Source: Cymodocea nodosa
Taxonomy: Eukaryota > Streptophyta > Magnoliopsida > Alismatales > Cymodoceaceae
Assembly: GCA_036874045.1 (NCBI GenBank)
Contig: JAZBRI010000010.1
Span: 20,001 to 84,000, forward strand
Length of the DNA stretch: 64,000 nt
Direction of reading: 5' to 3'
Each line of letters starts with the position of its first letter. Within the stretch, counting starts at the first letter, position 1. The notes beneath the pieces are model-generated. The model worked only from the letters and a program-made list of their open reading frames with translations. It was not told the DNA's origin and did not search any database. Of the stretch, positions 20,800 through 32,575 are shown one piece after another. The position numbers were made by a program, and so were the translations under genes.

Positions 20800-21246
20800 T
20801 TTTTCATTTTACAATGAGACTAGTAGATTTAAATGTCAGAATACCTGCGATTATAGAAATAAGAATAAGAGTGGTGACAGAGAGTCGTTAATGGAGAAAG
20901 AAGATTACAACTTAATAATGAAGTTACCCTAGAACTTATAAGACAAAAATCAAGGTTATGGTTTGTAAGAAGTATACCTGCCCATGTGGCTATTCAACAA
21001 AAGAAACAAGAATAGAAAGAACAAATAGAAGCACCAAGAGTAGCAACCAGGACTTTTAGTTCCACAAATAGGACCAAGGGAGCAAGTTAGATTTTTTTGG
21101 CTGAGAATTGAAGAAGAAGAGGAGTTTGCGAACTTGGTCAAAGTAGGAAAAGACCAAGGAGATGGAGAGGAAATGACTTTAGCCAAGGAAGCAGTAGAGA
21201 AATGACTTTAGCCATGCAGAGGAGACGGGCTGAAGAAAGGTTAAAA
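20800..21246 (+). pseudogene. Fragment of the Athila env-like ORF
   Basis: Nucleotides and translation match the minus-strand ORF at 61000-61570: LVDLNVRIPAIIE (LVDLGIQIPQIME there), EVTLELIRQKSRLWFVR (EVTLELIQCKARLWFLR there), then the FSSTNRTKG/LVPPPRL region. Several stops and a frame change are present. Immediately after it the TTC-rich inverted repeat begins, in the part of the gene that naturally has GAAGAAGA codons. Function of the family ORF is unproven. Confidence 0.7.
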
Positions 21247-24200
21247 GCATAGTATAAAAGTTAAACAATATCAGGAAGCAATAGGAGCACCAATTGCAAG
21301 AGAATTTGAGGCTAGTCCTTCACATTATTCTTGTTCTTATTCTTCTTCACATTCTTCTTTTCTTCACATTATTCTTGTTCTTATTCTTCTTCACGTTCTT
21401 CTTCTCCTTCACATTCTTCTTCTTATTCTCCTTCTTCTTCTTAACATTCTTCTTCCCCTTCTTATTCTTATTCACATTTTTATTCTTCTACACCTTCTTC
21501 TTCTTCTTCTTCACATTCTCCTTCCTCTTCTTAACATTTTTCTTCCCCTTCTTCTTATTCTTATTCACATTTTTATTCTTCTTAACATTCTTCTTCACCT
21601 TCTTCTTATTCTTATTCACATTTTTATTCTTTTACACCTTCTTCTTCTTCTTCTTCTTCTTCACATCCTCCTTCCTCTTCTTAACATTCTCCTTCCTCTT
21701 CTTAACATTCTTCTTCCCCTTCTTCTTCTTCTTCTTCACATTCTCCTTCCTCTTCTTAACATTCTTCTTCTTCTTTTTCTTCTTCTTCTTCTTCTTCTTC
21801 TTCTTCTTCTTCTTCTTCTTCTTCTTCTTCTTCTTCTTCTTCACATTACTCTTCTACTTCTTCAAATTATTCTTCTTCCCCTTCTTCTTATTCACATTTT
21901 TATTCTTCTTCTTCTTCTTCTTTTTCTTCTTCTTCACATTGTTCTTCTTCTTCTTCTTTTTATTCACATTTTTCTTCTTCTTCTTCTTCTTCACTTTACT
22001 CTTCTTCTTTTCTTCTTCACACGTTCTTCTTCTTCTTCTTCTTCTTCTTCTTCTTCTTCTTCACATTCTTCTTCTTCTTCTTCTTCTTCTTCTTCTTCTT
22101 CTTCACATTCTTCTTCTTCTTCTTCTTCTTCTTCTTCACATTCTTCTTCTTCTTCTTCTTCTTCTTCACATTCTTCTACTTCTTATTCACATTCTTCTTC
22201 CTCTTCTTCCTCACATTACTCTTCTACTTCTTCATATTGTTCTTCTTCTTCCCCTTCTCCTTCACATTCTCCTTCTTATTCACATTACTCTTCTACTTCT
22301 TATTCACATTCTCCTTCTTCTTCTTAACATTCTTCTTCCCCTTCTTCTTATTCTTATTCACATTTTTATTCTTCTACACCTTCTTCTTCTTCTTAACATT
22401 CTTCTTCTCCTTCTTCATCGTCTACATAATCTTATTCTTCTTCTTCACATTTCTCTTACTCTTCTTCACATTCCTCTTCTTCTTCTACTAGTTCTATTTC
22501 TCTTTATCTATAGTTTTTCTTGTTCTCCTCCTTTTTCTTCGTTCTACTTCTTCTTTTTCTATATAGTTCTTCTTCCTCTTCTTATTCTTCTTTCACATTC
22601 TTCTTCTTCTTCAAATTGTTTTTCATGTTCAAATTCTTCTTCTTCTTCACATTACTCTTCTACTTCTTATTCACATTTTTCCTCTTCATGTTCTTCTTCT
22701 TATTCTTCTTTCACATTCTTCTTCTTCTTCAAATTGTTCTTCATGTTCAAATTCTTCTTCTTCTTCTTCTTGTTCTTCTTCTTGTTCTTCTTCTTGTTCT
22801 TCTACTTCTTCTTATTCACATTCTTCTTCTTCTTAACATTCTTCTTCCCCTTCTTCTTCTTCTTATTCTTCTTCATGTTCTTCTTCACATTACTCTTCTA
22901 CTTCTTCTTCTTCACATTACTCTTCCACTTCTTATTCACATTTTTCCTCTTCATGTTCTTCTTCTTCTTCTTCTTATTCTTCTTTCACATTCTTCTTCTT
23001 CTTCTTCAAATTGTTCTTCATGTTCAAATTCTTCTTCTTCTTCTTCTTCTTCTTCTTCTTCTTCTTCTTCTTCTTCTTCTTCTTCTTCACATTCTTCTTC
23101 TTCTTAACATTCTTCTTCCCCTTCTTCTTCTTCTTATTCTTCTTCATGTTCTTCTTCACATTACTCTTCTACTTCTTGTTCTTCACATTACTCTTCCACT
23201 TCTTATTCACATTCTCCTTCTTCACATTACTCTTCCACTTCATCTTATTCACATTCCCCTTCTTCACATTACTCTTCCACTTCATCTTATTCACATTCCC
23301 CCTTCTTCTTCTTCTCCTTCTTCTTCTTCTTCTTCTTCTATAAATTGTTTTTCTTCTTCACATTACTCTTCCACTTCTTCTTATTCACATTTTTCTTCTT
23401 CTTCAAATATTTCTTCTTCTTCACATGTATTCTACTACTTCTTCTTCTTCACATTACCCATCTTCTTAACGTTCTTCTTCTTCTTCTTCTTCTTCTTCTT
23501 CTTCTTCTTCTTCTTCTTCTTCTTCTTCTTCTTCACATAACTCTTCTGCTTCTTCTTATTCATATTTTTCTTCTTCTTCTTGTTCAAATATTTCTTCTTA
23601 TTTTTATTCACATTTTTCTTCTTCTTCTTGTTCAAATATTTCTTCTTCACATTTTTCTTCTTCTTTTTCTTCACGTGTATTCTACTTCTTCACGTTAAGA
23701 AGAAGAACGTGAAGAAGTAGAATAGTAATGTGAAGAAGAAGAGGAATGCTAAGAAGAAGAAGAACGTGTAGAAGAAGAAGAATGTTAAGAAGAAGAGGAA
23801 TGTTAAGAAGAAGAAGAACGTGTAGAAGAAGAAGAATGTTAAGAAGAAGAAGAAGAATGTGAAGAAGAATGTTAGGAAGAAGAAAAAGAACAATGTGAAG
23901 AAGAAGAAAAAGAAGCAAAATGTGAATAAGAAGAAGAAGAAAAATTTGAACATGAAGAATAATTTGAAGATGAAGAACAACAACAATGTGAAGAAGAAGA
24001 AGAAGAATGCTAAGGAGAAGAATAATTTGAGGAAGAACAACAACGTGAAGAAGAAGAAGGGGAAGAAGAATGTTAAGAACAAGAACAATTTGAGGAGGAA
24101 GAAGAAGAATTTAAAAAGAAGAAAAATAATAATAAGAAGAACGTGAAGAAGAATAAGAAGAATGTGAAGAAGAATTTAAGAAGAAGAAGAAGAAGAATAA

Positions 24201-24719
24201 TAATAAGAACATGAAGAAGAAGAAGAAAAATGTGAATAAGAAGAAAGGGAAGAAGAATGTTAAGAAGAAGAAGGAGAAGAAGAATGTGTATAAGAAGAAG
24301 TAGGAGAGTAATGTGAAGAACAAGAAGAAGAAGAAAAACAATGTAAAGAAGAAGAATGTGAAGAAGAATAATTTGAAGAAGTAGAAGAGTAGGAGAGAAT
24401 GTGAAGAAGAATAATTTGAAGAAGTAGAAGAGTAGAAGATAATGTGAATAACAAGAAGTAGAAGAGTAATGTGACGAATGTGAAGATTGTGAAGAAGAAG
24501 AAGAAGAAAAATGTGAATAAGAAGAAGGGGAAGAAGAATGTTAAGAAGAAGAAGGAGAATCTGAATAAGAAGAAGTAGAAGAATGTGAAGAAGAAGAAGA
24601 ATAAGAAATATTTGAACATGAAGAACAATTTGAAAAAGAAGAACAACAATAATGTAAAGAAGAAGAAGAAAAATGTGAATAAGAAGAAGGGGAAGAATAA
24701 TGTGAATAAGAAAGAAGCG

Positions 24720-24751
<32 letters not shown>

Positions 24752-25843
24752 AGAAGAAGAAGAAGAAGAATGTTAGGAGAAGAAGAAGTAGAAGAGTAAT
24801 GTGAAGAAGAAGAAGAACAAAAATGTGAATAAAAAGAAGAAGGGGAAGAAGAATAAGAAGAAGAACAATATGAAGAAGTAGAAGAGTATTGTGAAGAAGA
24901 ATATGAATAAGAAGTAGAAGAATGTGAAGAAGAAGAAGAACACGTGATGAAGAAGAAGAAGAAGAAAAATGTGAATAAGTAGAAGAATGTGAAGAAGAAG
25001 AAGAAGAAGAAGAAGAAGAAGAATGTGAATAAGTAGAAGAAGAAGAAAAAGAAGAAGAAAAATGTGAAAAAGAAGAAGGGGAAGAAGAAAAAGAAGAAGG
25101 GGAAGAAGAATGTTAAGAAGAATAAAAATGTGAATAAGAAGAAGGGGAAGAAGAATAATTTGAAGAAGTAGAAGAGTAATGTGAAGAAGAAGAAAAAGAA
25201 GAAGAAGAAGAAGAAGAAGAAAAATGTGAATAAGAAGAAGGGGAAGAAGAAAAAGAAGAAGAAGGGGAAGAAGAATGTTAAGAAGAAGAAGGAGAAGAAG
25301 AAGAATGTTAAGAAGAGGAAGGAGAATGTGAAGAAGAAGAAGAAGAAGGGGAAGAAGAATGTTAAGAAGAGGAAGGAGAATGTTAAGAAGAGGAAGGAGG
25401 ATGTGAAGAAGAAGAAGAAGAAGAAGAAGAAGAAGAAGAAGAAGAAGGTGTAAAAGAATAAAAATGTGAATAAGAATAAGAAGAAGGTGAAGAAGAATGT
25501 TAAGAAGAATAAAAATGTGAATAAGAATAAGAAGAAGGGGAAGAAAAATGTTAAGAAGAGGAAGGAGAATGTGAAGAAGAAGAAGAAGAAGGTGTAGAAG
25601 AATAAAAATGTGAATAAGAATAAGAAGGGGAAGAAGAATGTTAAGAAGAAGAAGGAGAATAAGAAGAAGAATGTGAAGGAGAAGAAGAACGTGAAGAAGA
25701 ATAAGAACAAGAATAATGTGAAGAAAAGAAGAATGTGAAGAAGAATAAGAATAAGAATAATGTGAAAGACTAGCCTCAGATTCTCTTGCAATTGGTGCTC
25801 CTATTGCTTTCTGATATTGTTTAACTTTTACTCTATACTATGC
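21247..25843. repeat. Giant imperfect inverted repeat of TTC/GAA microsatellite
   Basis: The left arm (21247-23696) is almost pure (TTC)n interspersed with CACATT and similar variants. The right arm (23706-25843) is its reverse complement in composition and order. The unique outer edges also pair: GCATAGTATA, AAAGTTAAACAATATCAG and GGAGCACCAATTGCAAGAGA on the left are mirrored at 25780-25843. The centre is a perfect hairpin, CTACTTCTTCACGTT, loop AAGAAGAAG, AACGTGAAGAAGTAG. The arms differ in length (2,450 versus 2,138 bases). Long frames rich in F, L and S or K, N and E on both strands are composition artefacts. The right arm ends exactly where telomeric repeat begins. Confidence 0.95.
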
Positions 25844-25900
25844 CTAAACCCTAAACCCTAAACTCTAACCCTAAACCCTAAACCCTAAATCCTAAACCCT
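25844..25900 (+). repeat. Interstitial telomeric tract
   Basis: About 57 bases of CCCTAAA with one CTCTAA and one TCCTAAA variant. It sits between the right arm of the TTC/GAA palindrome and the 5' end of a full-length LINE-B. Confidence 0.95.
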
Positions 25901-26006
25901 CTAAAACCTCTTTTCTTCCCCTCAACTTTCTCTCTCTAAGTAGAGCTTCTCTCTCTAAGTGATTTTTGTCAAGAGAGTTGGAGTTCTTATTTTCTCTTGA
26001 GTTTTC

Positions 26007-27626
26007 ATGGTGGATGATCTGCCACCGGCTCCGACGTAGGTCTTAGGAGATCCCCCTCCTTTTGTCAACCCAAATGCTTGGCAAAAGGACTCTCCTCGTC
26101 CTTCTTTTGCAGCAACTATCCGGGAGCATTTTGTTCCTCCAACATTTCCAGAGATTCCGGTGAGAGACCCTATCTCGGTGGAAGGCCAACTTAGAATATC
26201 TTTCTCCAATGAAGAAATCTCAAATCTGGCAGCTCCATTCCAACACACGCTGGTCGGGAGATTTGCAGGACAACGGCCAGATCTTCACTCCATTCTTGAA
26301 GGTATCAAGGCTACCCTTAACATCACGGAAGGAGTTTTCCCAGCAGCTTTGGATAATCGATATGTTCTTTTACGTTTTCAAAGTCATACACATTTTTTAC
26401 AAGCTCTAGTTAAGGATAACTGGAGCATTAAAGGGAAAAGAATGTCTATTTTTCGTTGGTCTCATTCCTTCTCACCTGGAATGGAAGCAATATGGGCTCC
26501 TGTTTGGGTTCACTTACCTCATTTGCGTGCACATCTTCGTGCTCCAAGAGCCATTAAGTCCATCGCCAAACTCCTTGGTAAATACCTTCGTGCTCATAAA
26601 GATGTCTGCAATTTTACGAGACCTAGGTTGGCAGCAATATGCGTGGAGATGGATCTGTCGAAGCCTCTCCCACGCTCAATCACCATCGATAATGGAGGAG
26701 AGATAATAGTCCAAAAGATCTTATATCCATTCGAACCAAAATTTTGTACGCATTACTGTAAAATCGGGCACACGGTTCAACAATGCAAAAAGAAAGCTGC
26801 CTCTAACAATGTTGGGCCGTCGACAAGTCAGAAAAATACGGATGGAAATCACAATGCGTGGAAGGTAGTTTCACGCAAAAAATCTTCGGATATCAGATCT
26901 TCGCAACCAGTCAACACCGATAAAAATGTTTTAAATCATACAACCGATATCCCTCTGATTGAGAAAGATTTGCCGTAGAACGTCCCTGAGACTCTCTCTC
27001 CAAGTCGTGCAGTTGTTGCACCTGCAAATGCTCCAGAGATAGTTAGACACGCAACCGCTACTGCAACATCGGGGAAGGAGGTAATGCTAGACACGCAAGC
27101 GTTGCAGGTGGCGAATCCTGACAACAAGCAAATGCAGCGGATGCGCCGAACCCCTCTAACACACGAACAGGCGTCCGACGGAAAGCAGGCCCCGGTTCAA
27201 CCGAGCTCTTCCACGGTTAAGCCGGGTATCGCGTTGTCAGACAGTCTGGACAACCCTACTGACAACACGCGACCGGTTCGGTCGCACCGGATTCAGACCG
27301 GTAAGCAGGCGTTGGAAGTTAACATAAATCAGGTTCAACCGGACACATCTACGGTTAAACTGAGACATGAATCTTTTCAAAATCTTGCTTTACAGATTTT
27401 AAAAGAAAAATTAAAAAATAAAGGTATTGAATCAAATTCGGACGAAGAGGATTCTTGTCCTGAGAAGCTTATGTCAGACTCTTCAGACGAGGAAGCAGAA
27501 ACTCCAAGGCAGAAAATCTACATGAATCGGCTATCCAAAAGACAAAGTACTCGACTTAGACAGAAAAAATTACAGCTCATCCACGACTCAGAATCTTCGC
27601 AGAGTGTTAGTCTTACATCCTTGTAA
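26007..27626 (+). pseudogene. LINE-B ORF1 (DUF4283-like, CCHC knuckle), two nonsense codons
   Basis: From ATG 26007 the frame is unbroken by indels for 540 codons, with TAG at 26037-26039 and 26976-26978. The second is CAG in the copy at 32594. Codons from about 60 to 215 look like the DUF4283 region of plant LINE ORF1, with phrases such as WAPVWVHLP and ICVEMDLSKPLP. A CCHC zinc knuckle follows near codon 247. Here its second cysteine is tyrosine (CTHYCKIGH), whereas the copy at 32945 has the regular CX2CX4HX4C form, so this knuckle is damaged. The C-terminal third is low-complexity, acidic, then basic. CGGT...ACCG palindromes occur inside the coding sequence at 27190-27360. The expected role is RNA binding in the retrotransposition particle. 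Confidence 0.88.
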
Positions 27627-27652
27627 GATTGAAGCGGCCTAACATTGATAAT

Positions 27653-30600
27653 ATGGACATATTATTTTGGAATTGCCGAGGGTTGGTAAATAAATCAACC
27701 CAAAATTTTGTCAAAAATCTGATAGAGAAGCATAAGTTACAATCTATATTCATTCAGGAACACTTTATGTCTTAAGATGATGCCCGAAAATTTGCAGATA
27801 ATATTAATTGGAATCATCACTATGGAAATTCAAAGATATGTGCCTTTTGGTCTGATAATCTGGATATACAACATTGGGAGACACACTCGCAAGCCATCAC
27901 TTACAAGGTTTCAAAATCGTCTTATCAAGATCTTCTAGTTTCGGTGGTTTATGCTTCATGCAATCAGAATATCCGTAGAAATCTTTGGGATTATTTAACA
28001 GATCTGAATACAAGAATTGCACATGGCCCGCGGTTGCTTGGGGGAGATTTCAATGTTACTAGACATACAGATGAAGTTCAGAATATTATTCACATACATC
28101 AGTCAGCAAGATAGGAGTTCAATGATTTCATAAATCAAAACCAACTCATAGAACCCACTCATTTTGGAGATTCGTTTTCCTGGTGCAACAATAGAACTGG
28201 CAATAACAGAAAATTAGCAAGATTAGACCGCATTTTGTTGAATAATCCTCTGTTTGAACAATTCAAAGACGAGATTATTTATGGAGAATGGATTTGCTCA
28301 GATCATGCTTACATCAGGATACAAAACAAAAACATCAAAGGTTGGGGCCCAAGATCGTTCAAATTTAAAAATTTCTGGTTATCTTATGAAGATATAAATC
28401 ATATAGTCAGAAATGTTTGGAGTAGTGCAAAATTCCAGAATCCAATCACAAACTTCAGTGCTAAGCTCAAGATTCTAAAGAAAGCTCTCATTAGTTGGAA
28501 TAGAAATAAAGTGGGAAATATTTTTTCTGAGGAACAGAATATATTGAAACAAATTCATTCTTTAGAGCAGAAATTTCAGAAAGAGCCTGAGACTTGTACG
28601 CTAGAGGAAAATGCTATGGTCATCAATCTCAAAGATAAGCTTATAAAGAATACAACTCGACAATATAGTTTACTGAAACAATGTTCTCACATTAATTGGT
28701 TGTCAGAAATGGACAGAAATACAAGATTCTTCCATCAACTTATCAAAAGGAGAAACTCGAAGGATCATTTCAAAAGTATGCATACAGGAAGCGAAGATGA
28801 AGAACAAATTAAAAAGAGAGGTAAAGACTACTTTTCAGAATTATTACATTCTCAACAAGTTACTGAGGATCAGAGTCTGTTTGATAATATATCGAGAGTC
28901 TTAAATGAAAGTCACAATCAGTGCTTATGGGAAATTCCTACTATTGTTGAAATAAAAGATGTCTTAGTCTCTCTCCCCAATAATAAAGCACCCGGGCTAG
29001 ATGGTTTCACAACAGAATTCTATACGAAATTCTGGGAGGTAATCGGTACAGATTTTTGTGCTGCTGTACAATATTTTTTTACAGGTGCAAGACTTAACAA
29101 TAAATGGAAAGCCACATTTATTGCTTTGATTCCAAAAAGAAAGCAACCAGGAAATTTTGCAGATTTTAGGTCTATCAGCTTATGTAACATCTCTTACAAG
29201 ATAATAGCCAAAGTTATTGCCAACATAATCTCCAAAGTGATTTCACTTATGATATCTCCCACTCAAGCAGCTTTCATCAAGGAAAGAAGTATTCAAGATA
29301 ATATTTCCTTAGCACAAGAATTGATTCAATATATTGATCAAGGCCATCGAGGAGGTAATCTCATTGTCAAATTAAATATGGAAAAAGCTTTTGATAGAAT
29401 GAACTGGACGGTTATTTTTCGTACCCTTAAAGCCTTTGGTTTTGACTCCACAATCATCAACATCATCTCAAACTGCATCTCTGACAACCCTACGTCAGTG
29501 TTATTCAATGGAGCACCCTCACAATTTTTTTACCCTTCTAGAGGTCTTCGTCAAGGGGATCCACTTTTACCTTTCCTTTTTATTATCACTAAAGAATTGC
29601 TAGGTAGAGCGCTCCTCAAGCTCCAACAGGAATCAAATTATATTCCTTATAAATGTCAAAGCAGACATTGGCGTATTTCTCACTTGCTTTTTGCAGATGA
29701 TGCCCTTTTATTCCTAAATGGTAGGAAATCTATGCTTCAGAAAGTCATTGATATTCTCAAGAAATATGAAATGACTACAGGCCAAAAGATAAATTACGAA
29801 AAAAGCAACTTCTTCGTATCTAAGAAAAGTCCAACACATCGTATTGCATTCATAAAGGACACTTTTGGTTGCAAGCAATGTGATTGGCCGTTCATCTACT
29901 TAGGTTGCCCTATCTTCAAAGGACAACCGAGGTTAAAATATTTTCAATATCTGATTGACAAGATTCAAAATAAAATGGCAGGTTGGAAGGCAAGATTTCT
30001 TAGTCAAGGAGGTAGACTAATGCTGATAAAGTATATTCTGAATTCCATACCTATACACACTCTAAGTGCCATTCCACTTCCTTTAGGCATTATCAACAGA
30101 ATCAATTCCATTTGTGCTAAATTTTTCTGGTCTGGCGACAATACCAAAAAGAATTTTCATTGGCTTTCATGGAGAAGAATAGCTAGACCTATTATAGAGA
30201 ATGGACTTGATATCAGAAATACAAGAGATTAGATTACCACTTTCAGATTGAAGCAAATCAAAAAAATACTGGAAAACTCAGGTATCTGGGCTCATGCCAT
30301 AAATGCTATACATGGGTCGATGGATCAAATAGCAGAAGGACAAGGCAATAATATCAATAAAATGTTCAATAGCTGTTGGAGAAATTACAAACATTTATTT
30401 CAGGAATCTGGAGCTTTATGCAGACATAAGTTCTCAATCAAAACAGCTTGGGAATTAGTGCGAGTCCATCACCATCAAGACAATAAGCTTAAAGGCATGT
30501 GGTCTACATAGATTCCCACAAAAATTTCAATTTTCCTATGGAAATTAAACAGAAATATCATTCTAGTGGATGATATTAGGATGCAGGCTGGATATTATCT

Positions 30601-30940
30601 CCCTTCTATGTGCAGCTTCTGCAGCAATAATTCAGAAACATCCCATCATATTTTTTACGATTGCAGGTTTGTCAAGGAGTTGGTACATCGGCTCAACAAT
30701 ATCCTAAATATTGACGGGATTACCAACTGGAAAGAATGGAGCAAACAAAAAATTTTCTCTCAGAAAAAATCTCCATGGTTGAATATTCTAAAATATTTAA
30801 CAGCAACTACATTATGGTGCATTTGGATCCACAGGTGCGATATTATTTTTTGCAACATTCAACCAAACATTTCTGCGATAATCGGGAGAATATCTCATTT
30901 TTTCCAACTATTTAAAGTTTCAGAAGAAATGAGCAGATAG
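27653..30940 (+). pseudogene. LINE-B ORF2 (endonuclease, RT, zinc finger), four nonsense codons
   Basis: ATG 27653 lies 26 bases after the ORF1 stop, the same gap as in LINE-A. The frame keeps 1,096 codons with no indel but has stops at 27773 (TAA), 28112, 30230 and 30509 (all TAG). At the last three, a relative has CAG. Domains: APE endonuclease (WNCRGL, EHF, LGGDFNV, SDHAYI) up to about residue 225; reverse transcriptase with NNKAPGLDGF near 442, GLRQGDPL and FADD near 679; zf-RVT-like CSFC...HHIFYDC near 986. One RT motif reads VKLNMEKAFDR instead of VKLDMEKAFDR, so a catalytic aspartate has become asparagine. The element cannot move by itself. Confidence 0.92.
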
Positions 30941-31620
30941 CAGTTCACTGTTCTCGGAGATACAACAACAAAAATCGAGGAATACGGATCCCAAGTAAGT
31001 CTACAGTTCTTTAGTCTAATAGTCGCTCGTCAGACACTAGCCGTACAGCGGTCCCTCTAGCAGACGCACCTGACCATTGTCAGAACATCTGGTCGAACCA
31101 ATCTAGTCTCAAGCTAAACCGATCCCCTATCCGGTCAAATCGACCCCAGGATCGGTCTAGACGACAGTCTACAACTGAAATTCGTGTCCTCCGGTTTAAC
31201 CGTAAAGTTTTAGGTTACACCGAAGTCACTTCGGTTCAACCGCTCTGTAGAGACGATTGAACCGAAAATAGCTTTATATCTCTTTCTCGGTAAAACCGCT
31301 TTCCAACGGTTCAACCTGCGCCAGTTTGATCGGTCAGGTTCTTCGGTCAGACCGTTCCTTTTCGGTCTTACCGATACCTAGGATCGATTTCATCGAAAAG
31401 TCTTCATCCTCTCCATTAACGGTTAGACCGTTTTGAAATTTCGGCTAGACCGATTTTCTTATCGGTCAAACTAGAATCTCTCTAGGTCAAACCGATTTTC
31501 AAGGCTTTTCCTTCTTGCATCTTTTTCGAGAATTGTATCTTTATTTCAAACCAAATTTATTTGGTTTCTCTTCCCCTTTTGCAGGACTATCCTCTGATGA
31601 ATATTATAGGATAGATTTTG
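30941..31620 (+). repeat. LINE-B 3' UTR with CGGT...ACCG palindromes
   Basis: Between about 31080 and 31510 there are numerous variants such as CGGTTTAACCG, CGGTTCAACCG, CGGTAAAACCG and CGGTCAGACCG, usually 20-45 bases apart. The end (CAGGACTATCCTCTGATGAA, GGATAGATTTTG) matches the other LINE 3' ends, followed by poly(A). Confidence 0.85.
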
Positions 31621-31634
31621 AAAAAAAAAAAAAA

Positions 31635-31720
31635 CCCTAAACCCTAAACCCCTAAACCTTAAACCCTAAACCCTAAATCCTAACCCTAAACCCTAAATCC
31701 TAACCCTAAACCCTAAACTT
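31635..31720 (+). repeat. Interstitial telomeric tract
   Basis: About 85 bases of CCCTAAA with small variants, directly joined to the LINE-B poly(A) on the left and to SINE copy B on the right. Confidence 0.95.
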
Positions 31721-32135
31721 GGTGCATTTACACCTACTACCAAGCAATGACTCCTATAAGAACTCTGGAGTTAACTATGTTTGGGCGGGAGCGGAACTAG
31801 GATGGGTGACCACTTGGGATGTTCTCGTGCAGTGCCTATGGGCAGTTGTGTTGGCTCTGCTCAAGCATTGGCAAGCTGTAGTTGTGTCCACCACTTACCA
31901 AAGTGGGCCTAGCAAGGCCCCCTACAAGCTTTCTTCTCCTTGGATACTCCTAGTGTATGCCAGGCCATTTGAGTGTCCATCGAGGCTCACATGTTATCAC
32001 CTCCATGGATACTCCTAGTGTATACCAGGCTGTTTGAGTGTCTATGAAGGTTCACCTTCTATCACCTTTAAAGATACTCTTGGTGTTCACCAGGCTTTTT
32101 GAGTGTCTAAGGAGGACCTTTGAAAAAAAAAAAAA
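31721..32135 (+). mobile_element. 5S rRNA-derived SINE, copy B
   Basis: The layout matches copy A, but with three roughly 65-base tail units instead of two. The 5S head keeps AGAACTCTGGAGTTAACTA, GTTTGGGCGGGAGCGGAACT and GGATGGGTGACCACTTGGGA, closer to plant 5S rRNA than copy A. It ends GGAGGACCTTTG plus poly(A) and then CCCTAAA. The reading frame across it (31719-32018) is not a gene. Confidence 0.87.
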
Positions 32136-32154
32136 CCCTAAACCCTAACCCTAA
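32136..32154 (+). repeat. Short telomeric tract between two SINEs
   Basis: Only about two and a half repeats (CCCTAAACCCTAACCCTAA) separate the poly(A) of SINE B from the start of SINE C. A tract this short between two elements argues for insertion within telomeric repeat rather than chance neighbours. Confidence 0.93.
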
Positions 32155-32575
32155 GGTGCATTTACACCTACTACCAAGAACTAACTCCTATAATAACTCT
32201 GGAGTTAACTGTGTTTGGCTGAGAGCAGAACCAGGATGGGTGACCACTTGGGAAGTTCTCGTGCAATGCCTATGGGCAGTTGTGTTGGCTCTACTCAAGC
32301 ATTGGCAAGGTGTAGTTGTGTCCACCACTTACCAAAGTGGGCCTAGCAAGGCCCCCTACAAGCTTTCGTCTCCTTGCATACTCTTGGTGTATACCAGGCC
32401 ATTTGAGTGTCCATTGAGACTCACATGTTATCACCTCCATGGATAATCCTGGTGTATACCAGGCTGTTTGAGTGTCCATGAAGGTTCACCTTCTATCACC
32501 TCTAAAGATACTCCTGGTGTTCACCAGGCTGTTTGAGTGTCTAAGGAGGACCTTTGAAAAAAAAAAGAAAAAAAA
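32155..32575 (+). mobile_element. 5S rRNA-derived SINE, copy C
   Basis: A near-duplicate of copy B with three tail units, including GGATGGGTGACCACTTGGGA and the CTAAGGAGGACCTTTG end, poly(A) with one G, then CCCTAACCCTAAACCCTA. Differences from copy B are scattered over the whole length. The pair could be two insertions, or an older tandem duplication that includes the telomeric spacer. Confidence 0.87.

Larger units (their letters stand above)
25901..31634 (+). mobile_element. LINE family B, full-length copy
   Basis: It runs from a pyrimidine-rich 5' UTR (25901-26006, with CTCTCTCTAAG twice) through ORF1, a 26-base gap, ORF2, and a palindrome-rich 3' UTR to a poly(A) of 14 bases. Telomeric repeats flank both ends directly. 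Family B is clearly distinct from family A in protein sequence. The copy is dead: two stops in ORF1 and four in ORF2, all of which can be explained by C-to-T change in CAG or CAA codons. Confidence 0.93.

Noticed and set aside
21294..23540. 748-codon plus-strand frame rich in F, L and S
   Set aside because: It reads through (TTC)n. The mirrored arm gives a similarly starting frame on the minus strand (25791-24541). No domain, and composition alone explains it.
24541..25791. 416-codon minus-strand frame
   Set aside because: Mirror image of the frame above within the inverted repeat. Low complexity only.
31719..32018. 99-codon frame
   Set aside because: Lies across SINE copy B, and the same kind of frame repeats in copy C. 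It is a by-product of the 5S-derived sequence.
31721..32575. Cassandra-type TRIM carrying 5S sequence
   Set aside because: No LTRs, no TG...CA termini, no primer site or polypurine tract. Units end in poly(A).
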